NCBI GenBank assembly: GCA_036703275.1
Contig: DATNPK010000026.1
Span: 62,001 to 126,000, forward strand
Source of the DNA: Coleofasciculaceae cyanobacterium
GTDB lineage: Bacteria; Cyanobacteriota; Cyanobacteriia; Cyanobacteriales; Xenococcaceae
DNA length: 64,000 nt
Direction: 5' to 3'
The first letter of the stretch is position 1. Each line of letters opens with the position of its first letter. The notes beneath the pieces were generated by a model that did no database searches, had not been told where the DNA came from, and saw only the letters and a list, made by a program, of their open reading frames with translations. The position numbers and the translations under genes are program-made. Of the stretch, positions 1-7,456 are shown piece by piece.

Positions 1-120
1 GATGAGAGAAAACAATTGCTTGATACTTTACCTGAAGTAGATTTGGAACTGTATCCAGTTAGCAAGAAGGTTAACAGTCCTAAAAATAACACTCCTGAAT
101 GTATCAAGCCAATTTCGTAA
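1..120 (+). CDS. SRAP (YedK/HMCES-like) protein, C-terminal end
   Basis: Frame 1 is open from the window edge to a TAA at 118-120, giving the last 39 residues of a protein. The tail has the order YPVS, then VNSPKN, then PE.I.P, which is the usual C-terminus of SOS response-associated peptidase (SRAP) proteins. These proteins crosslink to abasic sites in single-stranded DNA. The catalytic N-terminal cysteine lies outside the window, so activity cannot be judged. The assignment rests on this short tail only. Confidence 0.6.
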   Translation, partial: DERKQLLDTLPEVDLELYPVSKKVNSPKNNTPECIKPIS

Positions 121-145
121 AATAAAATGTCTAAAATTCTCGACT

Positions 146-171
146 GCGATCGCGCGGCGCGACGCGATCGC
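146..171. repeat. HIP1-based palindrome
   Basis: GCGATCGCG at 146-154 is the exact reverse complement of CGCGATCGC at 163-171, around an 8-base GC-rich spacer. Each arm contains the cyanobacterial HIP1 octamer. It lies just after the SRAP stop and could fold in the transcript. Confidence 0.6.
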
Positions 172-191
172 CAACTGGCGTTTGAGGCACG

Positions 192-223
192 AAACCCAAC
201 GATTAAAAGATTTTGTTGGGTTT
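192..223 (+). terminator. Probable terminator after the SRAP gene
   Basis: AAACCCAAC (192-200) pairs exactly with GTTGGGTTT (215-223) around a 14-base loop, about 70 bases after the SRAP stop, and is followed by TTAC. Stems of this AAACCCAAC type occur often between cyanobacterial genes. A second weaker stem (CCCCC with GGGGG) follows near 268-292. Confidence 0.5.
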
Positions 224-372
224 TACTATCGTTCTACTAGCGCGTCTAGGCTAAAATGCTGGGCTAATTCCCCCAACCTTAAGGATTAGGGGGCTCAAAC
301 TAATTTTCAATACCCAACAAATTAATCTAGACGTTCTACTACCAAGTTTGTGATTACTTTTGAGAAATGGTA

Positions 373-714
373 TTAGTAGCCGTGAGGAAGGTATTGATTT
401 ACATCAACTTGGTCTTGAACATTAGTTTGATTCGCATCTTGAACGATTGCGTTACCAGTACCAATAGCAGCAGCTTCGTTAGCGTTTAATTGGACTGAAG
501 TTTGAGCATCGGGAGTGGTATAACCGTAGCCACCTAAGTCTAATTGGTTTTGGTAACTACTTTGGTCGGTGTTCTGGTGGATGAGGTTACTAGTACCGAC
601 AGCAGCAGCCGAATTAGCGTTGTTTTGAATGCTAGTCTGAGCGTCTTGAGCGAAAGCAGTTAGAGGAGCGAAAGCGATAACAGCAGTAAGAATGGATAAT
701 GTAGTTTTTTTCAT
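373..714 (-). CDS. Secreted two-repeat, Gln/Asn-rich curlin-like protein
   Basis: This 113-residue protein begins with a clear Sec signal peptide: MKK, a hydrophobic stretch, and cleavage near AFAQ at about residue 22. The mature part is two copies of a roughly 36-residue unit separated by a Gly/Tyr linker. Each unit reads DAQTS.Q..AN.AAA.GT.N...Q....Q...Q.Q.D. The regular ladder of Gln, Asn and small residues resembles curlin-type amyloid repeats (G..N....Q) but does not match them strictly. A GAGGT ribosome binding site lies 6 bases before the ATG. No curli export genes are visible nearby. A surface fibre or biofilm role is inference. Confidence 0.6.
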   Translation of the reverse strand: MKKTTLSILTAVIAFAPLTAFAQDAQTSIQNNANSAAAVGTSNLIHQNTDQSSYQNQLDLGGYGYTTPDAQTSVQLNANEAAAIGTGNAIVQDANQTNVQDQVDVNQYLPHGY

Positions 715-824
715 TTTAGACCTCGTAAAAGTAAGATTTAGTGTGTGTGTTTTGCTTACATTTACTAGTTACGACTGGTCTATTTTTTTATGCAGTTGAG
801 GATTGGGTTTGTGATGAAAAAAAT

Positions 825-886
825 GGCGTTGGTGAATCGGGATATGATTTTTAATCTTGTCATATCTTAATCCAATCACCAACGCC
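825..886. repeat. Long imperfect hairpin
   Basis: GGCGTTGGTGA (825-835) pairs with TCACCAACGCC (876-886), and the interior adds ATATGA with TCATAT. It lies upstream of the curlin-like gene and downstream of the 49-residue ORF at 1016-1165, so it may end that leftward transcript. Confidence 0.55.
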
Positions 887-891
887 CTGAA

Positions 892-932
892 GTGAACGTT
901 ACTCTGCCTTGAAAAGGCAGAGTAACGTTCAC
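892..932. repeat. Perfect 19-bp hairpin with 3-nt loop
   Basis: The arm at 892-910 (GTGAACGTTACTCTGCCTT) is exactly complementary to 914-932, leaving loop GAA. It sits 5 bases from the preceding hairpin. No T-tract follows on either strand, so a simple intrinsic terminator is not certain. A small palindromic repeat unit is the alternative. Confidence 0.65.
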
Positions 933-1015
933 CGCCTTCCGCGGTCAAAAAGCATGAATGAACTTCTTCAAGGCAACTGTCTCACTACTACCCACTAGCG
1001 ATCGCGAAATCGAAA

Positions 1016-1165
1016 TCAAGAATATTTATTAGGATCGTCACATGGATCGCCCTTGTAAGGCTGAACTCCAGTTTTGGGATAATCATCATCAGTAGGTTTG
1101 AAAAGTCTTGAGACTCCGTTCCAAAGATATTGAACTGTATCTTGTATCCATGTAGAAACTTTCAT
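1016..1165 (-). CDS. Small conserved-looking ORF, 49 residues
   Basis: The reading frame runs ATG at 1165 to TGA at 1016-1018. A good ribosome binding site (AAGAGGT) lies 8 bases before the ATG, and the frame starts 21 bases downstream of the GerMN gene stop, so the two are probably co-transcribed. The product begins MKVSTWIQDTVQYL, is amphipathic at the start and ends in a polar tail rich in Asp, Pro and Lys with one Cys. There is no signal peptide or membrane segment. I do not recognise a family. Support comes from the ribosome binding site and operon position. Confidence 0.5.
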   Translation of the reverse strand: MKVSTWIQDTVQYLWNGVSRLFKPTDDDYPKTGVQPYKGDPCDDPNKYS

Positions 1166-1185
1166 ATTTTTTACCTCTTAAATTA

Positions 1186-1782
1186 TTATTGCCAAAGGAA
1201 ATCTTGGTTAAATTGTTGTCTTGTCAGAGGATATTCGAGAAGTAATCCTTCGCCTCCGAGAGGATAATCTTCGTTTAGAGGTCTTCCTTCAATAGACAAG
1301 AACATTGGTGCTTGCTCATCGATGCTCGTTGCGGTATAAAGAACTTGAGCTACGCGATAAATCATTGAACTACTACCACCGCCTTGAGTAAACTCTTGAG
1401 ATAAATCCACATATACACCGTTTTTGCTGGTTCGCAAATTAAGTAAACGAGTTCCCCGAGGAATTGTAGTCGTTGGATCGAAAGCTAGAGATGGAGTAAG
1501 TAACTCGTCTAAAGCGTGTTCTAATGCCATTTGAGTTGAAGTAGCAGCGGTGTCGATGGTTTTTGGGATCAACCGAATACGACTATCAACTATTTCCAAC
1601 TGATACAGCTGAGGACTAAACTTGGCTGGCTGTACTTCTACCACAGAAGATGATTCTGTAACAATTGGCAGGATTGCTTTGGTCAATGCCCAAAGAGCGG
1701 TCATTTCGCCTATTCCAATCAATAACAACGAAAAACCAACTATTATTGGTGTTGAGTTAGGTGATTTATTGCGTACATCCAT
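1186..1782 (-). CDS. GerMN domain protein, membrane-anchored
   Basis: The protein has one N-terminal membrane segment (about residues 13-38), then a GerMN-like domain over roughly residues 80-190. Typical features are a LF-type strand followed by ALDELL, the GTRLL turn, GVYVDLSQEF at about 120-130, SSSMIYRVAQVLYTAT and a final .FLSIEG. strand. GerMN domains occur in spore germination proteins and in cell-envelope proteins of non-sporulating bacteria, including cyanobacteria, where the role is not settled. I chose the ATG at 1782, with a purine-rich AGAGAAAG upstream; a TTG at 1797 is possible. It probably shares a transcript with the 49-residue ORF. Confidence 0.7.
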   Translation of the reverse strand: MDVRNKSPNSTPIIVGFSLLLIGIGEMTALWALTKAILPIVTESSSVVEVQPAKFSPQLYQLEIVDSRIRLIPKTIDTAATSTQMALEHALDELLTPSLAFDPTTTIPRGTRLLNLRTSKNGVYVDLSQEFTQGGGSSSMIYRVAQVLYTATSIDEQAPMFLSIEGRPLNEDYPLGGEGLLLEYPLTRQQFNQDFLWQ

Positions 1783-1838
1783 GCTTCTTTCTCTCAAATT
1801 TAGAGCTAAAACTCTGCCGTTATTGATTAGCTCAATTG

Positions 1839-2171
1839 TTAGAGATTCAGCTTAGTTGCTACATTAATTTTGGGCATAATTACAGTTAACACTCCATCAA
1901 TGAGTTCGGCTTCAATATGATTCACTTGAATTTCTACTGGCAGGGAAACATTACAGTTAAGCTGTCCATAGTGAAGCTGAGAAGGAATTAGTTCTGTTTC
2001 AGTTGATAACTTGTGGTGGTTATGAATTCCCGAAATTGAGATTGATTCTGGTTCGGCACTAATGTTGAGATCTTTAATCTCAACTCCAGGAACTTCTGCC
2101 TTAAGAATTAACTCCCTGTCGGTTTCATTAAATTCAATAGCTGGACACCAAGTTTTTTCTTCCTCGTTCAT
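1839..2171 (-). CDS. Small heat-shock protein, Hsp20/alpha-crystallin family
   Basis: This protein of about 110 residues is almost only an alpha-crystallin domain. It shows W.PAIE at the start, ELILKAEVPGVEIKDLNIS, the SISG strand, then LP.EIQVNHIEAELIDGVLTVIMPK, where the GVL motif and the PK ending are diagnostic. The N-terminal arm is very short and there is no I-X-I tail motif, so large oligomers are less likely than for class A proteins. ATP-independent holdase function is expected. The start is the ATG at 2171, with AAGG 8-10 bases upstream; a GTG at 2180 is also in frame but lies almost on that site. A longer Hsp20 is at 60820. Confidence 0.85.
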   Translation of the reverse strand: MNEEEKTWCPAIEFNETDRELILKAEVPGVEIKDLNISAEPESISISGIHNHHKLSTETELIPSQLHYGQLNCNVSLPVEIQVNHIEAELIDGVLTVIMPKINVATKLNL

Positions 2172-2269
2172 TGCGTTCACCTTCTGTTGCTTTTTCTTTG
2201 ATGATTTTAGAATAGAGCTAAACTTTGAAGAATTTGTGAAGATGGCTAGATGTTGATGCTATTAGTTGG

Positions 2270-2746
2270 TTAATTGCTACCAGATTTTTCTGGAGTATTG
2301 ATGTTGTCAGCGTTTAGAGGTTGTTCGACGCTATTTATGTTGACTAAACCAGGATCGATTTTAACGTGATTAATATTGATCCCTAAAATTTCTTGGGTTT
2401 GATATATGACGCCACGATATTTAAGCTTAATACTAGGTTGAAAAATAAAAACCATATTTGGCTTTATTTGCCTAAAAGGAAAGCAACTGAGGGTAGACGT
2501 TTCGGTAAAGTTTTTAGTCTCTTGATGAGCGAGTAATTTTGCCCGTCGCCATTCTATTTGGTGACAGCGTTCTAAATATTCTACTATATCTAGTTGACAA
2601 CAGGTTTCTAAATGGTTATTTCTGTATTTATGCCAAAAGCTAAAGGGATTAATCAATCTGACGTAGGTATCAGTAGAAAATAGTTGTTTAAAATACAGAT
2701 CAAAAGGAAAGCTGATTTTTGTTGGGTGTTTTTCTCTGATAGTCAT
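2270..2746 (-). CDS. Unrecognised 158-residue protein
   Basis: An intact frame with a good GGAGAT ribosome binding site 7 bases before the ATG. The protein has no signal peptide or membrane segment. It has an aromatic-rich N-terminal half (PFDLYFKQLF, PFSFWHKY), a CC pair, a charged helix near residues 50-75, and a polar Asn/Ser tail. I do not recognise a domain. Its leftward orientation and position between the Hsp20 gene and the decayed ppsA copy suggest nothing specific. Confidence 0.5.
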   Translation of the reverse strand: MTIREKHPTKISFPFDLYFKQLFSTDTYVRLINPFSFWHKYRNNHLETCCQLDIVEYLERCHQIEWRRAKLLAHQETKNFTETSTLSCFPFRQIKPNMVFIFQPSIKLKYRGVIYQTQEILGININHVKIDPGLVNINSVEQPLNADNINTPEKSGSN

Positions 2747-2864
2747 AAGTTATCTCCAATACTCGTCTGTATTTTGAGATTAAGCTAATAATTTGAAGAA
2801 GTTGTGAAGCAGATTAAAAGATAGATTTGTGACTGGCGATCGCGATTATTTAGCTCGTTTTTAT

Positions 2865-3297
2865 TTAACCTAGAGAACAAGTAATATAATCGTTTGAACC
2901 GGAAAAACCATCAAATACTTGGCTAAATTCAGCAGCTAGCAAGACGTTACTAGGAACTTCGCACATAACGTATACTTGCAAACCGTTTTCGCTTTGAACT
3001 AATCCCTGTTTAGCCATTTCTGCTAGTGGGGGTACGGCAAAAGGGAATCATCGGGACTACATTGGTTAAACCCATATTATCGCGGACTTGTTTAAATGCC
3101 TGACATTCTAAGGCAAAGGCTGCGCGATATTTCGGATCGTAAAGCGACTTGTACCCCGCCAACCTATCTCCTAATGAGGCATTTTTACCCCCTAGAAGAG
3201 CAACATCTGACATTCCCACATCCTCAAACCAGAGAACAAAAGCTTGTTCTTTATCTTGCAGAATTTTTCTGTCACTATCTGCTGTTACAATCATCAA
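2865..3297 (-). pseudogene. ppsA: Decayed phosphoenolpyruvate synthase (ppsA) remnant
   Basis: The first 45 residues match the N-terminus of PEP synthase ([20 protein letters not shown]). At GDRL the frame jumps directly into sequence from near the C-terminus ([16 protein letters not shown], then [14 protein letters not shown]). A frameshift near 3030-3045 follows, and the rest of the C-terminal region continues in another frame ([18 protein letters not shown], then AAEFSQVFDGFSGSND) to a TAA at 2865-2867. Real PEP synthases are about 800 residues, so some 85 percent, including the phosphohistidine domain, is deleted. The copy is dead. A functional copy elsewhere is likely but not visible. 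Confidence 0.85.
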
Positions 3298-3617
3298 TCC
3301 TAATTTAACTTCTACCTCAATTGCCTACATGGAAGAATTTGTGAGGATATTGTTACTTGGTGGTTAATTTCTGACGTTGCTGAATACAACAGTTGCGACA
3401 CTTTTTAATCTAAAGAGCAAAAGCCTTGATTTCTCCTCATAAACACAATGAACTAAAGCATCTCAAACCCTTATGTGTTTTTCCTTGTATTTAAAAAACT
3501 GTTTAAAGTATGGTGAATTAAGACTTAAAGAATAAGATAAAAGGGAAAACTATGCCTCACGACTATGAAAATTAGTATATTTTGATTATAATATTTTCGG
3601 CTTTTGTAACTAATCGG
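3298..3617. other. Spacer without a recognised gene
   Basis: About 320 AT-rich bases between the ppsA remnant and the sulfotransferase stop. It probably contains the old ppsA upstream region. I see no ORF, strong hairpin or repeat that can be supported. Confidence 0.5.
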
Positions 3618-4553
3618 TTATGAGTAAAACAATTGACCATTAGTTCGAGCTAAATATTCCCTTGCTACTTTTTGATTGGATTCTTCAAATTCTTTCATTA
3701 ATTCAATTTTTTCTTCAACTGATATTAATTGGCTACTGACAATAAAATCTGGTATGATGTTAATTATTTTGTCAATTATTAACGGTTTTTTCAGTTTATT
3801 ATTCAGCTTGGTTAAATAATTATCTCGATATTGTTCAGGAGCAAGAAAAAAGTATTGTTTAGCAATTTGATTGCAATATAGTTTAAAATTTGTTTGTTTG
3901 ATTGAAGGAGAAACAGTTTGCTTTGATGTTTTGATAAAATCACTACGATTTTGAGGGTAATTTATGGTATCCAAAAAGTCATCAATTAAATTGCTTTTAA
4001 ATTGTTCTGGTTCAAAAACTTTGACAATAATATTTTTGATTGCGAAGACTTTTTGCCAAGGTTTAAAAATTTGATAATAATTAATTAATAATTTTCGCTC
4101 GATAATGAATTGCTTAAAACTATCAAAATATTTATCAGATCTTATAAACTGGCAGTATGGAAAAATTAAATAATCATCTTGTTTTCTTAAATAAATTACT
4201 ATCTTTACTGCATACTGTGACAAGTATTCTTTGAGCTTATAAATTTGCTCTAGATCGAATCTTGGTAAACAAAAATTTTCCGAACTAATTATAAGATTTC
4301 GCTCCTGAAAAGAATTAGCCTCAATTATAACTTGTTCCCATCCACCAGCATGAGGATTATAGGTATTAAGCTTCAGCTTTTCCAAAAAAGCAGCAGCCAA
4401 ATGATGCTGACCAAAAAGCTTTTTTCTAGGTATTCTAGATAAGGGATATAAAAAGCCTCGGTCAATTAACTTTTTTCTATTTTTGAACAAAAAAAATTGA
4501 ATGGAAGTTGAACCAGTTTTATGTGTACCAATGTGAATATAAGCAGTTTTCAT
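3618..4553 (-). CDS. Sulfotransferase family protein
   Basis: The 311-residue protein opens with HIGTHKTGSTSIQ at residues 7-19, the 5'-phosphosulfate-binding loop of PAPS-dependent sulfotransferases, with Lys12 in the usual place. A second strand with SSENF near residues 102-106 and an RKQDD motif near 133 fit the 3'-phosphate-binding part of bacterial carbohydrate sulfotransferases. There is no signal peptide, so action is cytoplasmic on lipid-linked sugars or precursors. It lies 61 bases after kdsB and is the last gene of the leftward polysaccharide operon. It is one of four sulfotransferases in the locus. The substrate is unknown. Confidence 0.75.
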   Translation of the reverse strand: MKTAYIHIGTHKTGSTSIQFFLFKNRKKLIDRGFLYPLSRIPRKKLFGQHHLAAAFLEKLKLNTYNPHAGGWEQVIIEANSFQERNLIISSENFCLPRFDLEQIYKLKEYLSQYAVKIVIYLRKQDDYLIFPYCQFIRSDKYFDSFKQFIIERKLLINYYQIFKPWQKVFAIKNIIVKVFEPEQFKSNLIDDFLDTINYPQNRSDFIKTSKQTVSPSIKQTNFKLYCNQIAKQYFFLAPEQYRDNYLTKLNNKLKKPLIIDKIINIIPDFIVSSQLISVEEKIELMKEFEESNQKVAREYLARTNGQLFYS

Positions 4554-4614
4554 TTTTTTTAGTTAAAGTGCAGCTTTTAGATAATCTAGTAAAGGGTAAT
4601 GCTATTATTGGAGA

Positions 4615-5346
4615 TCAATCTATTTTTGTTGCTAAAGACCGAGCTTTTAGAAGTTCATCAAATGTATTAACTTCTAATAGGGCTTGTTTAATCGGACAAA
4701 CCTGAATCGCAAATCCGTGTTCGATCGCTCTTAGTTGCTCTAACCCTTCGGCTAATTCGATTGGTGTCGGTTCTAAACTGGCATATATGCTCAAAAAATC
4801 CTGGCGGAAAGCATAAAGTCCTAAATGATGGAAGACGGGAACGTCAACCGTGTTACGAAAGTAAGGAATTGAAGCACGAGAAAAATAAATGGCGCGATTA
4901 TAGCGATCGCATAATACTTTAACCGTATTGGGGTCTTGATAACCCGCGTTCATCTCCAACGGACAGGCAACGGTAGTCATCTCAGGTGATTCTCCTTTAA
5001 GATAAGGACTGACTAGCTGAGAAAGTATTTCTGGAGTAACAAAGGGTTGATCTCCCTGAACGTTGGCAATTGCGGTCATTTCAGGATAGCGCTCGGCTAC
5101 TTCTGCTACGCGATCCGTACCTGTAATGTGGTTGGCTCTAGTCATTTCAACCTCGCCGCCAAATTGTCGCACGCAGTCGGCTACGATTTGATTGTCAGTT
5201 GCCACAACCACTTGCTCAAAATCAGCACAATTTTTGGCGGCTTCGTAAACCCACTGAATCATAGGGCGATCGCCAATTTGGGACATTACTTTGCCTGGAA
5301 GACGTTGTGAGCCATATCTAGCGGGAATAACAGCTAAGATTTTCAT
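4615..5346 (-). CDS. kdsB: 3-deoxy-manno-octulosonate cytidylyltransferase (CMP-Kdo synthetase)
   Basis: KdsB activates Kdo with CTP to give CMP-Kdo in the cytoplasm. The 243-residue protein has the N-terminal nucleotide-binding motif IPARYGSQRLPGK (7-19), ATDN (49-52), GTDR (76-79), QGDQPF (97-102) and the C-terminal LEQLRAIEHG helix, all typical of KdsB. The start is the ATG at 5346, where MKILAVIPAR begins; it overlaps the kdsD stop by four bases (ATGA), showing translational coupling. A longer in-frame start at 5397 would lie inside kdsD. Length and motifs are those of an active enzyme. A CMP-ulosonate relative of slightly different specificity cannot be excluded. Confidence 0.93.
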   Translation of the reverse strand: MKILAVIPARYGSQRLPGKVMSQIGDRPMIQWVYEAAKNCADFEQVVVATDNQIVADCVRQFGGEVEMTRANHITGTDRVAEVAERYPEMTAIANVQGDQPFVTPEILSQLVSPYLKGESPEMTTVACPLEMNAGYQDPNTVKVLCDRYNRAIYFSRASIPYFRNTVDVPVFHHLGLYAFRQDFLSIYASLEPTPIELAEGLEQLRAIEHGFAIQVCPIKQALLEVNTFDELLKARSLATKID

Positions 5347-6338
5347 TGCAGACCACTCCCGACAATATCGTGAAGCCGAATTAAACCCAGACAGCAACCT
5401 TGATGATTCACCACTGGTAATACATCAATTTGAGAAGTTCGCTCTTCCATCAGCTTGAGGGCATCATAAGCCAGAACGTCTGGCGTGACAACTGTCGGAT
5501 TATTGGTCATAATTTTTTCAGCTTCTAAAGTTTCTAGCTCAGTTGGTTTAATTTTGCCAATCCAGCGACGCAAATCTCCGTCGGTAATTAAGCCCAGCAG
5601 ATTTCCAGCTCGATCGACAATATTTACCGCTCCTAAACCACCACAGCTAATCGCACTTGCCACTTCAATCCAAGCGGCTTCGGCAAAGAGAGTCGGATTG
5701 CGATCGCCACAATGCATTAAATCGCCTACCTTGATTGTTAAACGTTTACCTAAGCGTCCTGCGGGATGGTTAATCGCAAAGGATTCTGCCGTAATACCGC
5801 GCATCTGCATCAAAGTCATGGCTAAAGCATCTCCAATCGCTAAAGCAACCGTCGTGCTGGTAGTAGGTGCTAAATTCAAAGGACAGGCTTCTCGATCAAC
5901 AGTAGCGTCCAGAAAAACGTCCGCTCTTTGGGCTAAAGTAGAGCTAATGTTACCGACAATGGCAATAATTGGTACTCGCCGATGTTTGAGGGCGGGAATT
6001 AAAGTGACTAATTCTTCGGTTTCTCCACTATTGCTGAGAACTACTGCCACGTCAGCAGTAGTGACAATTCCTATGTCTCCATGCAAGGCATCGCACGGAT
6101 GCAGAGAGACGGCTAAAGTACCAATACTGTTTAAGGTAGCAGCTATTTTCTGGGCGACAATTCCCGATTTACCAACCCCCGCCAAAATTACTTTGCCCTG
6201 ACAATCTGACAGTAAAGTCAGTGCTTGTTCTACTTGATCTAGCTGCATTTGTTGCGCTGCTCGATCGATAGCGCGAGCTTCTAGTTTAAGAATATCGGCA
6301 AATTTATTGACTCGAATAAAGCCTTTGGATAGATACAT
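5343..6338 (-). CDS. kdsD: D-arabinose 5-phosphate isomerase (KdsD/KpsF)
   Basis: The enzyme converts ribulose 5-phosphate to arabinose 5-phosphate, the first committed step towards Kdo. A SIS domain covers about residues 35-185, with GVGKSGIVAQKIAATLNS and LSNSGET sugar-phosphate motifs, and the active-site His in LHPCDALHGD. A CBS pair follows (about 205-265 and 275-330), with ITDGDLRR in the first. Length and domain order match KdsD. The chosen ATG at 6338 follows AGGAG by 5 bases; a GTG immediately before it is also possible. It is coupled to kdsB. Confidence 0.93.
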   Translation of the reverse strand: MYLSKGFIRVNKFADILKLEARAIDRAAQQMQLDQVEQALTLLSDCQGKVILAGVGKSGIVAQKIAATLNSIGTLAVSLHPCDALHGDIGIVTTADVAVVLSNSGETEELVTLIPALKHRRVPIIAIVGNISSTLAQRADVFLDATVDREACPLNLAPTTSTTVALAIGDALAMTLMQMRGITAESFAINHPAGRLGKRLTIKVGDLMHCGDRNPTLFAEAAWIEVASAISCGGLGAVNIVDRAGNLLGLITDGDLRRWIGKIKPTELETLEAEKIMTNNPTVVTPDVLAYDALKLMEERTSQIDVLPVVNHQGCCLGLIRLHDIVGSGLQ

Positions 6339-6401
6339 CACGCTCCTGATTAATTATCTAAAAATTATCTCGCTCGCTTTGATCTCGGAATGGGTTCAAC
6401 A

Positions 6402-7256
6402 TCATGCTGGTTCTGGCTGGTAAAGTCGGCGCACCGATTTTTTGGCAACGCCGATATACCTTTTGAGATAGTCCAGTCTTAATGGTGAAGGCGAGTTACC
6501 TTTCATGATGTCCCGTCTGACGTAGGAGCGAGCCAAACTTAAATCAATATCTTGTTGCGTGACATAGCCTGCGGCGATCGCTTCATGAAAGTAGGTAAAC
6601 CAAAGTTTTCCATAGGGATGATCGCGATGCTTCCAAGGTTGAGTATGGAGGTTAGTATAGTGAATTAATTTAGTACTGCGATCGGCGTAGTCTAATACAT
6701 TCCAGCTAGGATCGAGTTGGCTGATTTTATAAGGATGATGCTTAAGAAAGGAAGGACTCATGCAGGCGAAGTCTTTCTGGCTATATAATCCTTGCGCGAT
6801 TTCTTCGTAGTAAGTTGCTAATTCAAAATGACATCGAGCGCAATCGATTAGCATTACGCTCAAAGCCCAGAGATTTGACTCCATAGAGCGATAAGCATCT
6901 TTTTTTGCCCCAAAATCGCCGCCGTTAAGGGCAGTATCCAACAGTTCGCCAATATCAGTTAGGCAAATGGTGTCTGAGTCTAGATAAATAGCTTTGCCTT
7001 GATAGTTGCATAGCTGAGGGATTAAATATCGGTAAAGGCTAAACTCGGTAATGTTGTGGTACTTGAGTTTTAGCGATAGCGGTGCGGGGAAAGGTTCTCG
7101 ATCGTTTAGTTCAATGGCGTTGTGCGTGCCGTTAAATACATAAATATCTAGCTTTCTTTTAGTATGTTTGTGCAGAGAATAAATCGCTACTTTTCGTTCT
7201 AAAAGACTAGCTTCTCCAGAACCGATAAATACGGGTACGCGCTCTCGATCATTCAT
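6402..7256 (-). CDS. GT8-like glycosyltransferase
   Basis: A 284-residue GT-A fold protein. The N-terminal part reads PVFIGSGEAS..ERKVAIYSL, and the metal/nucleotide-sugar motif is LDSDT with DSD at 93-95. A distal HYTNLHTQPWK (about residues 196-206) is where GT8 enzymes place their C-terminal metal-binding His. The same NYQGKAI.LDSD..CLTDI.ELL arrangement recurs at the same residue numbers in the gene at 11233, so the two are paralogues. The basic C-terminus may bind the membrane. It starts with a good AGGAG site, 63 bases upstream of kdsD. Donor and acceptor are unknown. Confidence 0.75.
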   Translation of the reverse strand: MNDRERVPVFIGSGEASLLERKVAIYSLHKHTKRKLDIYVFNGTHNAIELNDREPFPAPLSLKLKYHNITEFSLYRYLIPQLCNYQGKAIYLDSDTICLTDIGELLDTALNGGDFGAKKDAYRSMESNLWALSVMLIDCARCHFELATYYEEIAQGLYSQKDFACMSPSFLKHHPYKISQLDPSWNVLDYADRSTKLIHYTNLHTQPWKHRDHPYGKLWFTYFHEAIAAGYVTQQDIDLSLARSYVRRDIMKGNSPSPLRLDYLKRYIGVAKKSVRRLYQPEPA

Positions 7257-7299
7257 TGGCTGCTCCTACTTTACAATCTTGTTTCAGGCGATTACCCGC

Positions 7300-7452
7300 G
7301 CATGACTAGCGGCGGCTTTTCCTAAAGGATTCACGGATAAACCGCACTCCGCCCTTCGCTCTCGAAGCTTATCCTTTAGGGCAAATGAGAGGGAATCTTC
7401 CCACTCAAAACGCGCCTTAGCTTCGCGTCGCGTTACGCGATCGCAATTTGTT
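7300..7452. repeat. Composite modular repeat, copy A
   Basis: This GC-rich island sits between two leftward genes. It holds a 21-base block (7300-7320, GCATGACTAGCGGCGGCTTTT), a nested element delimited by CCTAAAGGAT and ATCCTTTAGG, and a 23-base block (7406-7428, containing ACGCGCCTTAGCTTCGCG). The two outer blocks recur exactly, in inverse orientation, at 23841-23861 and 23799-23821. It ends in a HIP1 site. No transposase remains. Confidence 0.7.
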
Positions 7453-7456
7453 GATG

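Noticed and set aside
5347-5397. Longer kdsB start
   Set aside because: It would run into kdsD, and the KdsB family starts at MKILAVIPAR.
5485-6201. Long plus-strand ORF inside kdsD
   Set aside because: Antisense shadow with Ser/Lys/Val-biased composition; kdsD on the other strand has complete family motifs.
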